Assembly: GCA_002420005.1 (NCBI GenBank)
Contig: DIHE01000035.1
Location: 1 to 13,325 of the forward strand
DNA from: Holophagales bacterium UBA5704
Lineage (GTDB): Bacteria; Acidobacteriota; Thermoanaerobaculia; Multivoradales; UBA5704
DNA: 13,325 nucleotides
Direction: 5' to 3'
Positions 5,960 through 13,173 of the stretch are shown here, one piece after another; within the stretch, counting starts at the first letter, position 1, and every line of letters starts with the position of its first letter. The notes under the pieces were generated by a model that worked only from the letters and a program-made list of their open reading frames with translations, did not search any database and had not been told where the DNA came from. A program made the translations under genes and the position numbers.

Positions 5960-7350
5960 GGCACCTTCTCTCCGGTGAGCGGCAGATGGGCGAGCGGCCA
6001 GCCCTCTTTCTCGGCCAGGGCCACCCGTAAGGCCTTGCGGGCCGGATCCTCCCCGTGGTTCAGGAAGACCCGCTCCGGACGTCCGGGGAGGGCGTCGCAC
6101 CAGCGCAGCAGCTCCTCCCGGTCGGCGTGCGCCGACATCCCATGAATCTGGTGCACCTGCGCGCGCACCCGCACCGCCTGGCCGTGGATGGCCACCGCCT
6201 CCGCACCGTCCACCAGCGCCCGGCCGAGGGTGCCGGCGGCTTGAAAGCCGACGAAAACGACGGAGCTGCGCGGGTCCGGCAGGCGGTGGAGCAGGTGGTG
6301 AAGCACCCGGCCGCCGGTGGCCATGCCGCTCGACGCGACCAGCACCGCCGGCTGGGTACGCCCGTTGAGCAGCTTGGACTGCTCGGAGGTGCGGCAGCGC
6401 TGGAAACGGGTCGGTGCGAGAGGATCGGCGCCGTTCTGCGCCACTTCGAGAAGGTCCTCGTCGTGCTCGCCTTCCGCCCGGTCGTAGAGGTCGGTGGCGT
6501 CGATCGCCATCGGGCTGTCGAGGAAGACGTCCCGGAGGTCGACCCGGCCGGCTTCGGCGAGGGCGGAGAGGTGCCAGAGCACGTCCTGGGTGCGTCCCAG
6601 GGCGAAGGCGGGGATGATCACCGAGCCGCCGCGGGCGAAGGTTTCGTCGATGATCGCGGCGAGGGCCGCCGCGGGGTCCTGCTGCGCATGGCTGCGGTCG
6701 CCATAGGTGGACTCGAGGACCAGGGCGTGCGGCGGCTCGGCCGGCGGCTCGGGGTCTTTGAGAATGGGGACGCCATAGCGCCCCACGTCCCCCGAGAAGC
6801 ACCAGGTGCGCCGCTGCCCGTCAGCCCCCTTGGCGGTGATCTCCAGGGACCCGGCGCCCAGCAGGTGGCCGGCCCGGCAGTAGCGGAAGCGCACGCCGGG
6901 CGCAATCTCGCGATCCTGGTCGAACGGCACGGTCTCCAGGAGCTTCAAGGCGCGGCGGGCGTCTTCTTCGGTGTAGAGGGGCTGCGGGCTCTCGTGACGG
7001 CTGTAGCCCTTGCGCCGGGCGTAGCGGACCTCCTCCTCCTGGATCTTGCCGGAGTCGAGCAGGATGAGGGAGATCAGGCCGCGGCTCGGCTTGGTGCAGT
7101 AGACCGGCCCGCGGAAGCCGTGCGCGGTGAGGCGGGGCAGAAGGCCGGTGTGGTCGAGGTGGGCGTGGGTCAGCAGGATCGCGGTCAGCCGGGACGGTGG
7201 AAACGGGAAGGGGGTCCAGTTGCGCTGCTCCTGCTCTTCGTCCCCCTGGAAGAAGCCGCAGTCGACGAGAACATGGGTCTCTCCCCACGAGAGCAGGGTG
7301 GAGCTGCCGGTGACGCACCCGCAAGCCCCGAGAAACGTGACGGTCGCCAT
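5953..7350 (-). CDS. Beta-CASP metallo-beta-lactamase-fold RNA nuclease (CPSF73/TTHA0252-like)
   Basis: This 465-aa zinc-dependent RNA-processing enzyme has the complete signature set. Metallo-beta-lactamase motifs are D30-C-G, HAHLDH (62-67), the motif-3 His162 in AGHLLGAGS and SGDVG with D188. Beta-CASP motifs are ESTYGDR (213-219), SSGMATGGRVLHH (340-352, H351) and GMSAHAD (404-410, H408). The terminal motif is NHGE (431-434). The length and motif order match bacterial and archaeal CPSF73 relatives of the Thermus TTHA0252 type, which cut RNA endo- or exonucleolytically in the cytoplasm. The start is ATG at 7348-7350 with AAAGGAGA (7360-7367) 9 nt upstream. The stop overlaps the GTG of the YihY-family gene, so the two form an operon. 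All metal ligands appear present. Confidence 0.92.
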   Translation of the reverse strand: MATVTFLGACGCVTGSSTLLSWGETHVLVDCGFFQGDEEQEQRNWTPFPFPPSRLTAILLTHAHLDHTGLLPRLTAHGFRGPVYCTKPSRGLISLILLDSGKIQEEEVRYARRKGYSRHESPQPLYTEEDARRALKLLETVPFDQDREIAPGVRFRYCRAGHLLGAGSLEITAKGADGQRRTWCFSGDVGRYGVPILKDPEPPAEPPHALVLESTYGDRSHAQQDPAAALAAIIDETFARGGSVIIPAFALGRTQDVLWHLSALAEAGRVDLRDVFLDSPMAIDATDLYDRAEGEHDEDLLEVAQNGADPLAPTRFQRCRTSEQSKLLNGRTQPAVLVASSGMATGGRVLHHLLHRLPDPRSSVVFVGFQAAGTLGRALVDGAEAVAIHGQAVRVRAQVHQIHGMSAHADREELLRWCDALPGRPERVFLNHGEDPARKALRVALAEKEGWPLAHLPLTGEKVPW

Positions 7351-7359
7351 CGGGATCGT

Positions 7360-7367
7360 TCTCCTTT
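7360..7367 (-). promoter_or_regulatory. Ribosome binding site of the beta-CASP nuclease
   Basis: On the minus strand AAAGGAGA precedes the ATG at 7350 by 9 nt and supports that start. Confidence 0.7.
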
Positions 7368-7437
7368 CTCACCCGACAGGTTATCCTCGGAGGCATGATT
7401 CCTGCTAGAGGAGAGGGTGGACCGAAAGAAACGACAT

Positions 7438-7444
7438 AAGGAGG
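7438..7444 (+). promoter_or_regulatory. Ribosome binding site deciding the DUF883 gene start
   Basis: AAGGAGG stands 5 nt before ATG 7450. An in-frame GTG at 7417 would add 11 residues but lies upstream of this site, so ATG 7450 is preferred. Confidence 0.75.
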
Positions 7445-7449
7445 CAATC

Positions 7450-7842
7450 ATGGCCGATACGATCGAAAAAGGACTGGCGGAGGGTGCCGAAACGGCGCGG
7501 GAAGCGGTGGACGGCGCCGTGTCGTCGGCGCGCGACCGGTTTCAGCGCTTGACCAGTGACGTGCAGAATCGCTATCAGCGGGTGTCCGAGGACGTCAAGC
7601 GGGGCGCCGAGCGCGCCTCGAAGGAGATCCGTCGCGGCACCGAGCGCGCCCGCGAGCGCTACAGCGAGGTCGCCGACTCGGCCCGTGAGCGCTACAGCCA
7701 GGTGCGCGAGCGCACCGGGGATCTCACCCGCGACGTCACCCACTACGTGCGCGACAATCCGGGCCGTTCGGTGCTCATCGCCGCCGGCGTCGGCTTCCTC
7801 GTCGGCCTGCTGGTCCGCGCGGGGCGCCGCGACGACGAGTAG
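7450..7842 (+). CDS. DUF883 (YqjD/ElaB-like) tail-anchored membrane protein
   Basis: This 130-aa protein consists of a long, highly charged amphipathic helix (about 1-98) followed by a single C-terminal membrane anchor. The segment DNPGRSVLIAAGVGFLVGLL (102-121) is the characteristic DUF883 end: an Asn-Pro, then a Gly-rich hydrophobic helix, then Arg. The soluble part has recurring 11-residue-like units, for example RERYSEVADSA and RERYSQVRERT, typical of apolipoprotein-like or LEA-like helices lying on a membrane or coiled around partners. E. coli relatives YqjD and ElaB are stationary-phase inner-membrane proteins, and YqjD is reported to bind ribosomes; whether that applies here is unknown. 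A strong Shine-Dalgarno at 7438-7444 fixes the start. The gene is divergent from the nuclease gene with a 99-bp intergenic region. Confidence 0.85.
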   Translation: MADTIEKGLAEGAETAREAVDGAVSSARDRFQRLTSDVQNRYQRVSEDVKRGAERASKEIRRGTERARERYSEVADSARERYSQVRERTGDLTRDVTHYVRDNPGRSVLIAAGVGFLVGLLVRAGRRDDE

Positions 7843-7857
7843 GGTCTTCCCACCGCA

Positions 7858-7885
7858 GCCCCTCTCTCCGGAGCGGGAGAGGGGC
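7858..7885. repeat. Perfect 9-bp inverted repeat between the two small membrane-protein genes
   Basis: GCCCCTCTC (7858-7866) and GAGAGGGGC (7877-7885) are perfect inverted copies with a 10-nt loop. There is no T-run on either side, so it is not a standard intrinsic terminator. The sequence resembles the short GC-rich palindromic intergenic repeats (REP-like) seen in many GC-rich genomes. It could attenuate transcription or protect the mRNA 3' end. Confidence 0.65.
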
Positions 7886-7894
7886 GCCGTCTGG

Positions 7895-7902
7895 GATAGA
7901 AT
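7895..7902 (+). promoter_or_regulatory. Candidate -10 region (GATAGAAT)
   Basis: TAGAAT (7897-7902) lies 17 nt before the ATG at 7920 and repeats the octamer found upstream of the serine recombinase. No convincing -35 is present, since the hairpin occupies that position. Confidence 0.3.
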
Positions 7903-7919
7903 CGGGCCGGGAGGACGGC

Positions 7920-8174
7920 ATGGAAGATTTCCTGGACGACGGCGCACCCCATTCCTCGACGGCCGATGACCTTCTCGACGAGATCCTTCCGGAGGACCTC
8001 GACTGGCAGCGGCTCGTGCGGACCTACCCTTTGCCGGCGCTCGCGGTGGCCGCGGCCGGCGGCTTCCTGCTGGGGCTGCTGCACGGCCCGACCCTCGTCG
8101 CCGCCGCGTCCAGCTACGTCGCCGCCCAGGTCTCGCGCCAGGTGGGTCAGGTGATCGGCCAGGACCTGGCCTGA
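7920..8174 (+). CDS. Small membrane protein with DUF883-like anchor
   Basis: This 84-aa protein has an acidic N-terminal half (1-30, rich in Asp and Glu) and a hydrophobic segment YPLPALAVAAAGGFLLGLL (36-54). A second, Ala-rich amphipathic stretch with AASSYVAAQVSRQVGQVIG follows at 62-80. The anchor copies the pattern of the DUF883 protein encoded just upstream (Pro, hydrophobic run, G-F-L-x-G-L-L). The two are probably related membrane-surface proteins, though this one lacks the long charged helix. GGGAGGA at 7909-7915 lies 4 nt before the ATG. The stop is 5 bp before the phosphoesterase GTG, so these two genes are co-transcribed. The function is not known to me. Confidence 0.7.
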   Translation: MEDFLDDGAPHSSTADDLLDEILPEDLDWQRLVRTYPLPALAVAAAGGFLLGLLHGPTLVAAASSYVAAQVSRQVGQVIGQDLA

Positions 8175-8179
8175 ACGGC

Positions 8180-9046
8180 GTGCGTACCCTCTTCCACATC
8201 TCGGACCTCCATTTCGGACCCCCGCACCTGCCGCGGGTGTCCCGGGGCGTGCTGGAGCACGTCGAGCGGCATCGTCCCGATCTGGTCGTCCTGTCGGGCG
8301 ACCTCACCCAGCGGGCCAAGCCGGAGCAGTTTCGCGCGGCGCGTGCGTTCGTCGACCAGATCCAGGTGCCGGTGGTGGTGGTCCCCGGCAATCATGACGT
8401 GCCCCTGTGGCGGGTCTGGGAGCGGGTGCTCGATCCCTATGGCTGCTATCGGCGCCACTTCAGCCCGGAGCTTGAACCGGTCTACCGCGACGAGGAGATC
8501 CTCATCGCCGGGGTCAACACCGCCTTTGGCTGGACGTTCAAGGATGGCCGGATCACCACCCGCCGCCTGCTGGAGCTGGCGGAGCTGTTCGAGCAGACGC
8601 CGGAATCCGTCTTCAAAGTGGTCGTCGCCCACCACCATCTCATCCCGCCGCCCAACTTCGGCACCCAGCGGGTGCTCGGCAATGCCTACGAGGCGATCGA
8701 TCTCTTCTCGCGCGCCGGAGTGGACCTGATCCTCTCCGGCCACCTGCACCAGGCCTACATCGGCAGCTCCGAGGAGTTCTATCCCCAGGGCCGGCCGCCG
8801 GTGGTCATCCTGCATTCGGGGACGACGACCTCCAACCGCGGGCGCGGTGGTGAGCGGGAGCGCAACACCTGCAACTGGATCCGCATCGACGGCGAATCCC
8901 TCGTCGTGTCGCACCTGCGCTGGCACCGCGAGCTCGACCGGTTCGCCGAGCAGAGCCGGCATTGGTACCCGCGCCAGGAGCGGGTCCCCTACACGCTGGA
9001 AGGCTTGAAGGGCGGCGGCGTGCCGCCGATGCCGACGACGCTCTAG
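8180..9046 (+). CDS. Calcineurin-like metallophosphoesterase (CpdA-like class)
   Basis: This 288-aa soluble phosphoesterase has a complete two-metal site. D9 and H11 lie in ISDLHFG, D41 in SGDLTQR, N71 and H72 in GNHD, the His cluster AHHH at 150-153, and H188 and H190 in SGHLHQ. This order matches class III phosphodiesterases of the CpdA/Icc type and related bacterial phosphohydrolases; the substrate (cyclic nucleotide, phospholipid or other) cannot be read from sequence. The GTG at 8180 puts the first metal motif at residue 9, as expected, and the preceding gene stops 5 bp upstream, suggesting coupling. No signal peptide is evident, so it is probably cytosolic. Its TAG shares a CTAG with the stop of the convergent kinase gene. 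Confidence 0.9.
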   Translation: MRTLFHISDLHFGPPHLPRVSRGVLEHVERHRPDLVVLSGDLTQRAKPEQFRAARAFVDQIQVPVVVVPGNHDVPLWRVWERVLDPYGCYRRHFSPELEPVYRDEEILIAGVNTAFGWTFKDGRITTRRLLELAELFEQTPESVFKVVVAHHHLIPPPNFGTQRVLGNAYEAIDLFSRAGVDLILSGHLHQAYIGSSEEFYPQGRPPVVILHSGTTTSNRGRGGERERNTCNWIRIDGESLVVSHLRWHRELDRFAEQSRHWYPRQERVPYTLEGLKGGGVPPMPTTL

Positions 9047-11289
9047 GCGGAGAGGTCGGGCGGCAGGCTGGCCAGGGCCACGAGGACTTCCTGCGCCGTC
9101 TGGAAACGGTCCTGCGGGTCCTTCTTGAGCAGGCGGTCGATCAGTTCCACCCAGGCATCTGGAGTTTCGGGGCGGAAGCGGCGGATGTCGGGGGGCGGTT
9201 CCTGCAATTGCCGCAGCGCGAGCACGGTGGGATCGGCCGGCTCGAAGGGCTCGCGGCCGGCGACCAAGGTGTAGGCGACGATGCCGAGCGAGTAGAGGTC
9301 CGACCGGCCGTCCAGCTCCTTGCCGAGGAGCTGGTCGGGGGACATGTACATCGGTGTTCCCATCACGCAGCCTTCCAAGGTGAGGCGGGCGCCCAGCCCG
9401 GCCATGGAGGCGATGCCGAAGTCGAGGATCTTCAGCCGGCTGCCGGTGACCATCAGGTTGGCCGGTTTGAGGTCGCGGTGCACGATCCCCTGCGTATGGG
9501 CCTCCTGGAGCCCGGCGGCGATCTCGCCGAGCAGGAAGCGGACGCGCGGAAAGGGGATCGGCGTCTCCTGTTCGAGCACCCGGTCGAGGTTCACCCCTTC
9601 GAGCATCTCCATGGTGACGAACAGGCCGCCGCTGAAGCGGCCGATGTCGTACACGCGGACGACGTTGGGGTGGCTGATCCGGCGGCAGATCTGCACCTCG
9701 CGCAGGAGGCGTACCTCCTCTCCGGTGTTGTCCTCCGGCGTCAGCAGGGTCTTGATGGCGACGATCTCGTCCAGCTCGCGGTCGCGCGCCTTGTAGATCC
9801 GCCCCATGCCGCCGCGGCCCAGCTCGGCGAGGATCTCGTAACGCGCTCCCACCGTCGGGAAGGGCACGGCGGGTGCGACCGTGTTCAAGGAACCCCAATC
9901 CAGCTCCAGCTTGTCCACCGCCTCGGTGGGATGGCGCACCGGCGTGCCTTTGAGCGCTGCGAGCCGCTGGGCGGCGTCGCGGTGGTTGGGCGCCCGCGCC
10001 ATCAGCCGTTCGAAGGACGCGATGGCGACGTCCTTCTGGCCCAGCGCCTCATGGCTTCGGCCCAGCCAGTACTCGACCTCCATCTCGTGGCGGCGGGCCG
10101 CGTCGCGCGGGATCTGCTGCAGACGGTCGAGCGCGTTCTGGGCAAATCCTTCTTCGAGCAGGAGCGGGGCGAGCAGCAAGGTGCCTTCGCCGAAGTCGGC
10201 TTCGTCCGGCTGCATCTGGAGAAGGAGGGAGGCGGCTCGCGCCTTGTCGCCGGCTTCGAGGCAGCGGTGGGCGATTTCCAGGGCACGGCTGGTCGGGCGG
10301 GGGCGGTTCACCGGTTTGACCGTGGCGCGGGCCGCGGCTTCCTCGGCCTGGCGGGTCAGGCCCGCCGCCTCATAGCAGCGGGCGGCGTCGCGCGGCCTCC
10401 CGGCTTTTTCGTAGGCCTGGGCGGCGCGGGCCGGATCGTTCGCCGCCTCCCAGCGGTAGGCGGCACGGCCCCAGTCTCCGGCGGCTTCGTAGGCCTCGGC
10501 CGCCTCGCGCGCCCGGCCGCTGCGCGCCAGCAGGTCTCCGGCCTCGATCGCCCGGCCGGTGCGCAGGAAGATCTGGGCCTGCAGCCGGTCGCGCTCCGGG
10601 CTCAAGACCGCGAGCTGGGTCGCTTCCTCCACCAAGCCGAGGCCGAGGTAGCACTCCACCGCTTCCAGGGGCCTGCCGGCGAGCGCCAGGAGCTGCGCCT
10701 TGCGCGGGCTGGGTGGCAGGGGGAGCAGGAGACGGGCGGCGTTCTCGCCGCGCCCCATGCGCATCAGGAGCTCCACGCGGAGGCCGATCAAGTCTTCGAG
10801 CCGGCCGGCGCCGGAGAGGCTGCCCCCTTGCGCCCGCTCCAGGCTCAGGCAGCCCTCTTCCACCATCTGCAGCGCCTCGCGCAGCTTGCCCGCCTCTTCC
10901 AGGCAGCGGGCTCCTTGCAGCCAGGCGCTCGCCTGCTTGAAGTATCTGGCGGCGCGGACGGGGTCCTTGGCGGCGCGCGCCGATTCGGCAGCCTGCATGG
11001 CGGCACCGGCCCGGTCAAAGAGAAGGATCGCCTCCTCGTGGCGCTTCTGCGCCGCCAGCAGCTCGGCGGCCTTGATCAGGTCCAGGGGTGGGCCGTCGGG
11101 GACCTTGCCCAGGCCGCTCATCAAGCAGTAACGGATCAGCTTTTCGTCGTCCCGCGCTTCGGCGGCGAGCTGGGCGGCGCGCAGCCATTGCCCACCGCGG
11201 GCGAACGACTCCATCGCCTTGAGCGTGTCGCCGCCGCGCTGTGCTTTCTGGTCCGCCGGCCTGCGGTCGCGGGAGAGGAAAGACACCAC
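9043..11289 (-). CDS. Ser/Thr protein kinase with N-terminal helical-repeat domain (748 aa)
   Basis: This soluble eukaryotic-type kinase carries its solenoid first and its kinase last. Residues about 27-445 are alpha-helical repeats. Two blocks are built of exact 13-residue units (81-145 and 244-321), for example AGDWGRAAYRWEA. The kinase spans about 484-738: Gly loop GRGGMG (491-496), K513 in VAIK, helix-C E531, gatekeeper M560, HRDLKPAN (604-611, D606), DFG (623-625), MGTPMYMSPDQ (643-653) and D664. All catalytic residues are present, but the APE-type Glu is Asp652. No membrane segment is seen, unlike PknB receptors. The start is GTG at 11287-11289; a second GTG follows directly, the Shine-Dalgarno is poor, and an ATG 26 codons in is an alternative. 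It lies 57 bp downstream of its paralogue, so co-transcription is likely. Substrates are unknown; the repeats probably recruit partners. Confidence 0.9.
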   Translation of the reverse strand: MVSFLSRDRRPADQKAQRGGDTLKAMESFARGGQWLRAAQLAAEARDDEKLIRYCLMSGLGKVPDGPPLDLIKAAELLAAQKRHEEAILLFDRAGAAMQAAESARAAKDPVRAARYFKQASAWLQGARCLEEAGKLREALQMVEEGCLSLERAQGGSLSGAGRLEDLIGLRVELLMRMGRGENAARLLLPLPPSPRKAQLLALAGRPLEAVECYLGLGLVEEATQLAVLSPERDRLQAQIFLRTGRAIEAGDLLARSGRAREAAEAYEAAGDWGRAAYRWEAANDPARAAQAYEKAGRPRDAARCYEAAGLTRQAEEAAARATVKPVNRPRPTSRALEIAHRCLEAGDKARAASLLLQMQPDEADFGEGTLLLAPLLLEEGFAQNALDRLQQIPRDAARRHEMEVEYWLGRSHEALGQKDVAIASFERLMARAPNHRDAAQRLAALKGTPVRHPTEAVDKLELDWGSLNTVAPAVPFPTVGARYEILAELGRGGMGRIYKARDRELDEIVAIKTLLTPEDNTGEEVRLLREVQICRRISHPNVVRVYDIGRFSGGLFVTMEMLEGVNLDRVLEQETPIPFPRVRFLLGEIAAGLQEAHTQGIVHRDLKPANLMVTGSRLKILDFGIASMAGLGARLTLEGCVMGTPMYMSPDQLLGKELDGRSDLYSLGIVAYTLVAGREPFEPADPTVLALRQLQEPPPDIRRFRPETPDAWVELIDRLLKKDPQDRFQTAQEVLVALASLPPDLSA
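10327..10560 (-). repeat. Six tandem 13-residue (39-bp) coding repeats in the 748-aa kinase
   Basis: Residues 244-321 divide without gaps into six units of 13, each fitting [ATS]-[GN]-x4-A-x2-x4 and mostly ending Y-E-x or similar. Examples are SGRAREAAEAYEA and AGRPRDAARCYEA. Each unit is one short helix plus a turn. A second block of five lies at residues 81-145 (nucleotides 10855-11049). Confidence 0.75.
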
Positions 11290-11346
11290 GCGCAGACACT
11301 ACCGCCAAAGGGTTACAAAGTCGATAACGGCGATCCACGAGTGGCG

Positions 11347-13173
11347 TCAGACCGGCAGGGCGGCGAGCACCTCCCGGACCTCCCGGGCTGTCTGATATCG
11401 CTCGGCCGGCGTCTTTTTGAGCAGGCGGTCGATGAGCTCCGCCCAGGGCGCCGGTGTCTCGGGGCGGACGCGGCGGACGTCGGGAGGCGCCTCGTGCAAC
11501 TGCTTGAGCGCCAGGGCGGTGGCGTCGGGTGCGTCGAAGGGCTCACGGCCGGCGATCAAGGTGAAGCCGACGATGCCGAAAGAGTAGAGGTCCGACCGGC
11601 CGTCCACCTCCTGGCCGCGGAGCTGGTCGGGCGACATGTAGAGGGGCGTGCCGAGCACGCAGCCGGTCTGGGTGAGCCGCGCGCCGAGACCGGCCATGCG
11701 GGCGATGCCGAAATCGAGGATCTTGAGCCGGCTGCCGGTGACCATCAGGTTCGCCGGTTTCAGATCGCGGTGGACGATCCCTTGCGCATGCGCTTCCTCG
11801 AGGCCGGCGGCGATCTCGCCGAGGAAGAAGCGGATGCGGGGGAAGGAGAGGGGTGCTTCGCGGACGAGGAGCCGCTCCAGGCTCTCGCCTTCGATGTATT
11901 CCATGGTGATGAACAGGCCGCCCGCGAAGCGGCCGATGTCAAAGACCCGTACCACGTTGGGATGGCTGATCCGGCGGCAGATCTGCACCTCGCGCAGCAG
12001 CCGCGTCTCCTCGCCGAAACCTTCGTCGGGTGCGAGCAGCGTCTTGATGGCGACGACCTCGCCGAGCTCCAGGTCCAGCGCTTTGTAAACCCGGGCCATG
12101 CCCCCCCGGCCGAGCTCGGCGAGAAGCTCATAGCGCTCTCCGAGCTTGCCTCCCACCCCGGGTGGCTCGGGCACCGGCGCCTCTTTCGGCTGCAGCGCTT
12201 CGAGCCGGGCACGCGCGTCGCGGTGCCCGGGCGTCCGTTCCTCCAGCCGTCCGTAGCAGGCCACCGCGATGTCCCGGTGTCCCAGCGCTTCCTGGCAACG
12301 GCCCTCCCAGTAGTCCACCTCGGCAACGAAGCGCGGCGCCTCGTCATGCGGAATCCGGTGCAGCCGGTCGAGGGCGTCCTGGGCGAAGCCCTCCTCCATC
12401 AGGAGGGGGGCGAGCAGGAAGGTGCCTTCGGCGAATCCTTCCTCCCCGGGCTGGATCTGGAGCAAAAGAGACGCGGCGCGCGGCGCATCCCCGGCGTCGA
12501 GGCATCGCCGGGCGGTCTGCAGCAGGCGGCTGCCGGCGCGCGGCCGGGCCGCCGGTTGTCCGAGGACCTCCGCGGCCTGGCGGGGCTGGCCCGCCGCCGC
12601 ATAGCAGCGGGAGGCGTCGCGCAGCCGGCCGGCCTGCTCATAGGCCCGGGCGGCGCGAGCCAGGTCGCCTGCGGCCTCCCAGCGGTACGCGGCCCGTCCC
12701 CAATCCCCGGCCGTCTCATAGGCGAGGGCCGCTTCCCGGGGGAGCCCATGGTGGGCCAGGAGGTCGCCCGCCTCCTCGGGGCGGCCGGTTCGCAGGAAGA
12801 TCTGCGCCTGCAGCCGGCCGTGGTCGGGGCTGCGCGCCGCCAGACGGGAGGCCTCGTCGACGAGGCCGAGATCCAGGAAGCAGGAGACCGCTTCGGCGTA
12901 GTGGCCGGTCTCGGCCAGCAGCTCGGCCTTGCGGGGGCTGGCGGGGAGGAGCGCGGCCTGGCGGGCAGAAGGGGCGGCGCGCAGCGGAGCACCGGCCACC
13001 CGCACCACTTCGGCCGCCAGGAGGGCCGCCGCCTCCTGCTGGAGCTCCGGGAGCTCCTTGGGGGCCGGGCCGTGCTTCCGCGGCGAGCCGGCCTGGCGGT
13101 TTGTCTCATGGGACCGGGGGGTGAGCCCGGCGAAGGGGTGGGCGAAAAACGACCGCACCTTGTCGCCGTTCAT
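11347..13173 (-). CDS. Ser/Thr protein kinase with N-terminal helical-repeat domain (608 aa), paralogue of the neighbour
   Basis: This soluble kinase is paralogous to the 748-aa protein downstream and is nearly collinear with it from residue about 75 on, but it lacks about 140 residues of the N-terminal solenoid. Helical repeats fill about 75-325, including six exact 13-residue units at 129-206. The kinase spans about 348-605: Gly loop GRGGMA (355-360, with Ala in place of the third Gly), K377, helix-C E395, gatekeeper M424, HRDLKPAN (468-475, D470), DFG (487-489), LGTPLYMSPDQ (507-517) and D528. It should be active despite the Gly-to-Ala and APE-to-SPD changes. Residues 1-40 are polar and probably disordered. 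The ATG at 13171-13173 has only modest Shine-Dalgarno matches. It is the first gene of the pair; the 152 bp upstream holds small repeats that may be regulatory. Confidence 0.9.
   Translation of the reverse strand: MNGDKVRSFFAHPFAGLTPRSHETNRQAGSPRKHGPAPKELPELQQEAAALLAAEVVRVAGAPLRAAPSARQAALLPASPRKAELLAETGHYAEAVSCFLDLGLVDEASRLAARSPDHGRLQAQIFLRTGRPEEAGDLLAHHGLPREAALAYETAGDWGRAAYRWEAAGDLARAARAYEQAGRLRDASRCYAAAGQPRQAAEVLGQPAARPRAGSRLLQTARRCLDAGDAPRAASLLLQIQPGEEGFAEGTFLLAPLLMEEGFAQDALDRLHRIPHDEAPRFVAEVDYWEGRCQEALGHRDIAVACYGRLEERTPGHRDARARLEALQPKEAPVPEPPGVGGKLGERYELLAELGRGGMARVYKALDLELGEVVAIKTLLAPDEGFGEETRLLREVQICRRISHPNVVRVFDIGRFAGGLFITMEYIEGESLERLLVREAPLSFPRIRFFLGEIAAGLEEAHAQGIVHRDLKPANLMVTGSRLKILDFGIARMAGLGARLTQTGCVLGTPLYMSPDQLRGQEVDGRSDLYSFGIVGFTLIAGREPFDAPDATALALKQLHEAPPDVRRVRPETPAPWAELIDRLLKKTPAERYQTAREVREVLAALPV
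12556..12789 (-). repeat. Six tandem 13-residue (39-bp) coding repeats in the 608-aa kinase
   Basis: Residues 129-206 split into six uninterrupted 13-residue units, such as HGLPREAALAYET, AGDWGRAAYRWEA and AGDLARAARAYEQ. They match the corresponding block of the neighbouring kinase unit for unit, so the array predates the gene duplication. Confidence 0.75.

Noticed and set aside
3068..6145. A 1025-codon open frame on the plus strand across the recombinase, tRNA and YihY gene
   Set aside because: Low-complexity Arg/Gly/Pro/Glu-rich translation that crosses a tRNA and overlaps clear genes in other frames. It is open because of high GC.
5960..6802. Upstream extension of the YihY-family frame by 281 codons
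   Set aside because: Antiphase to the nuclease gene, Arg/Pro-rich, no family similarity. The GTG overlap at 5957-5959 is the natural start.
8147..9898. Minus-strand frame of 583 codons with kinase-like fragments
   Set aside because: It is a shifted frame of the 748-aa kinase followed by an antisense reading of the phosphoesterase. The kinase motifs are continuous in the correct frame.
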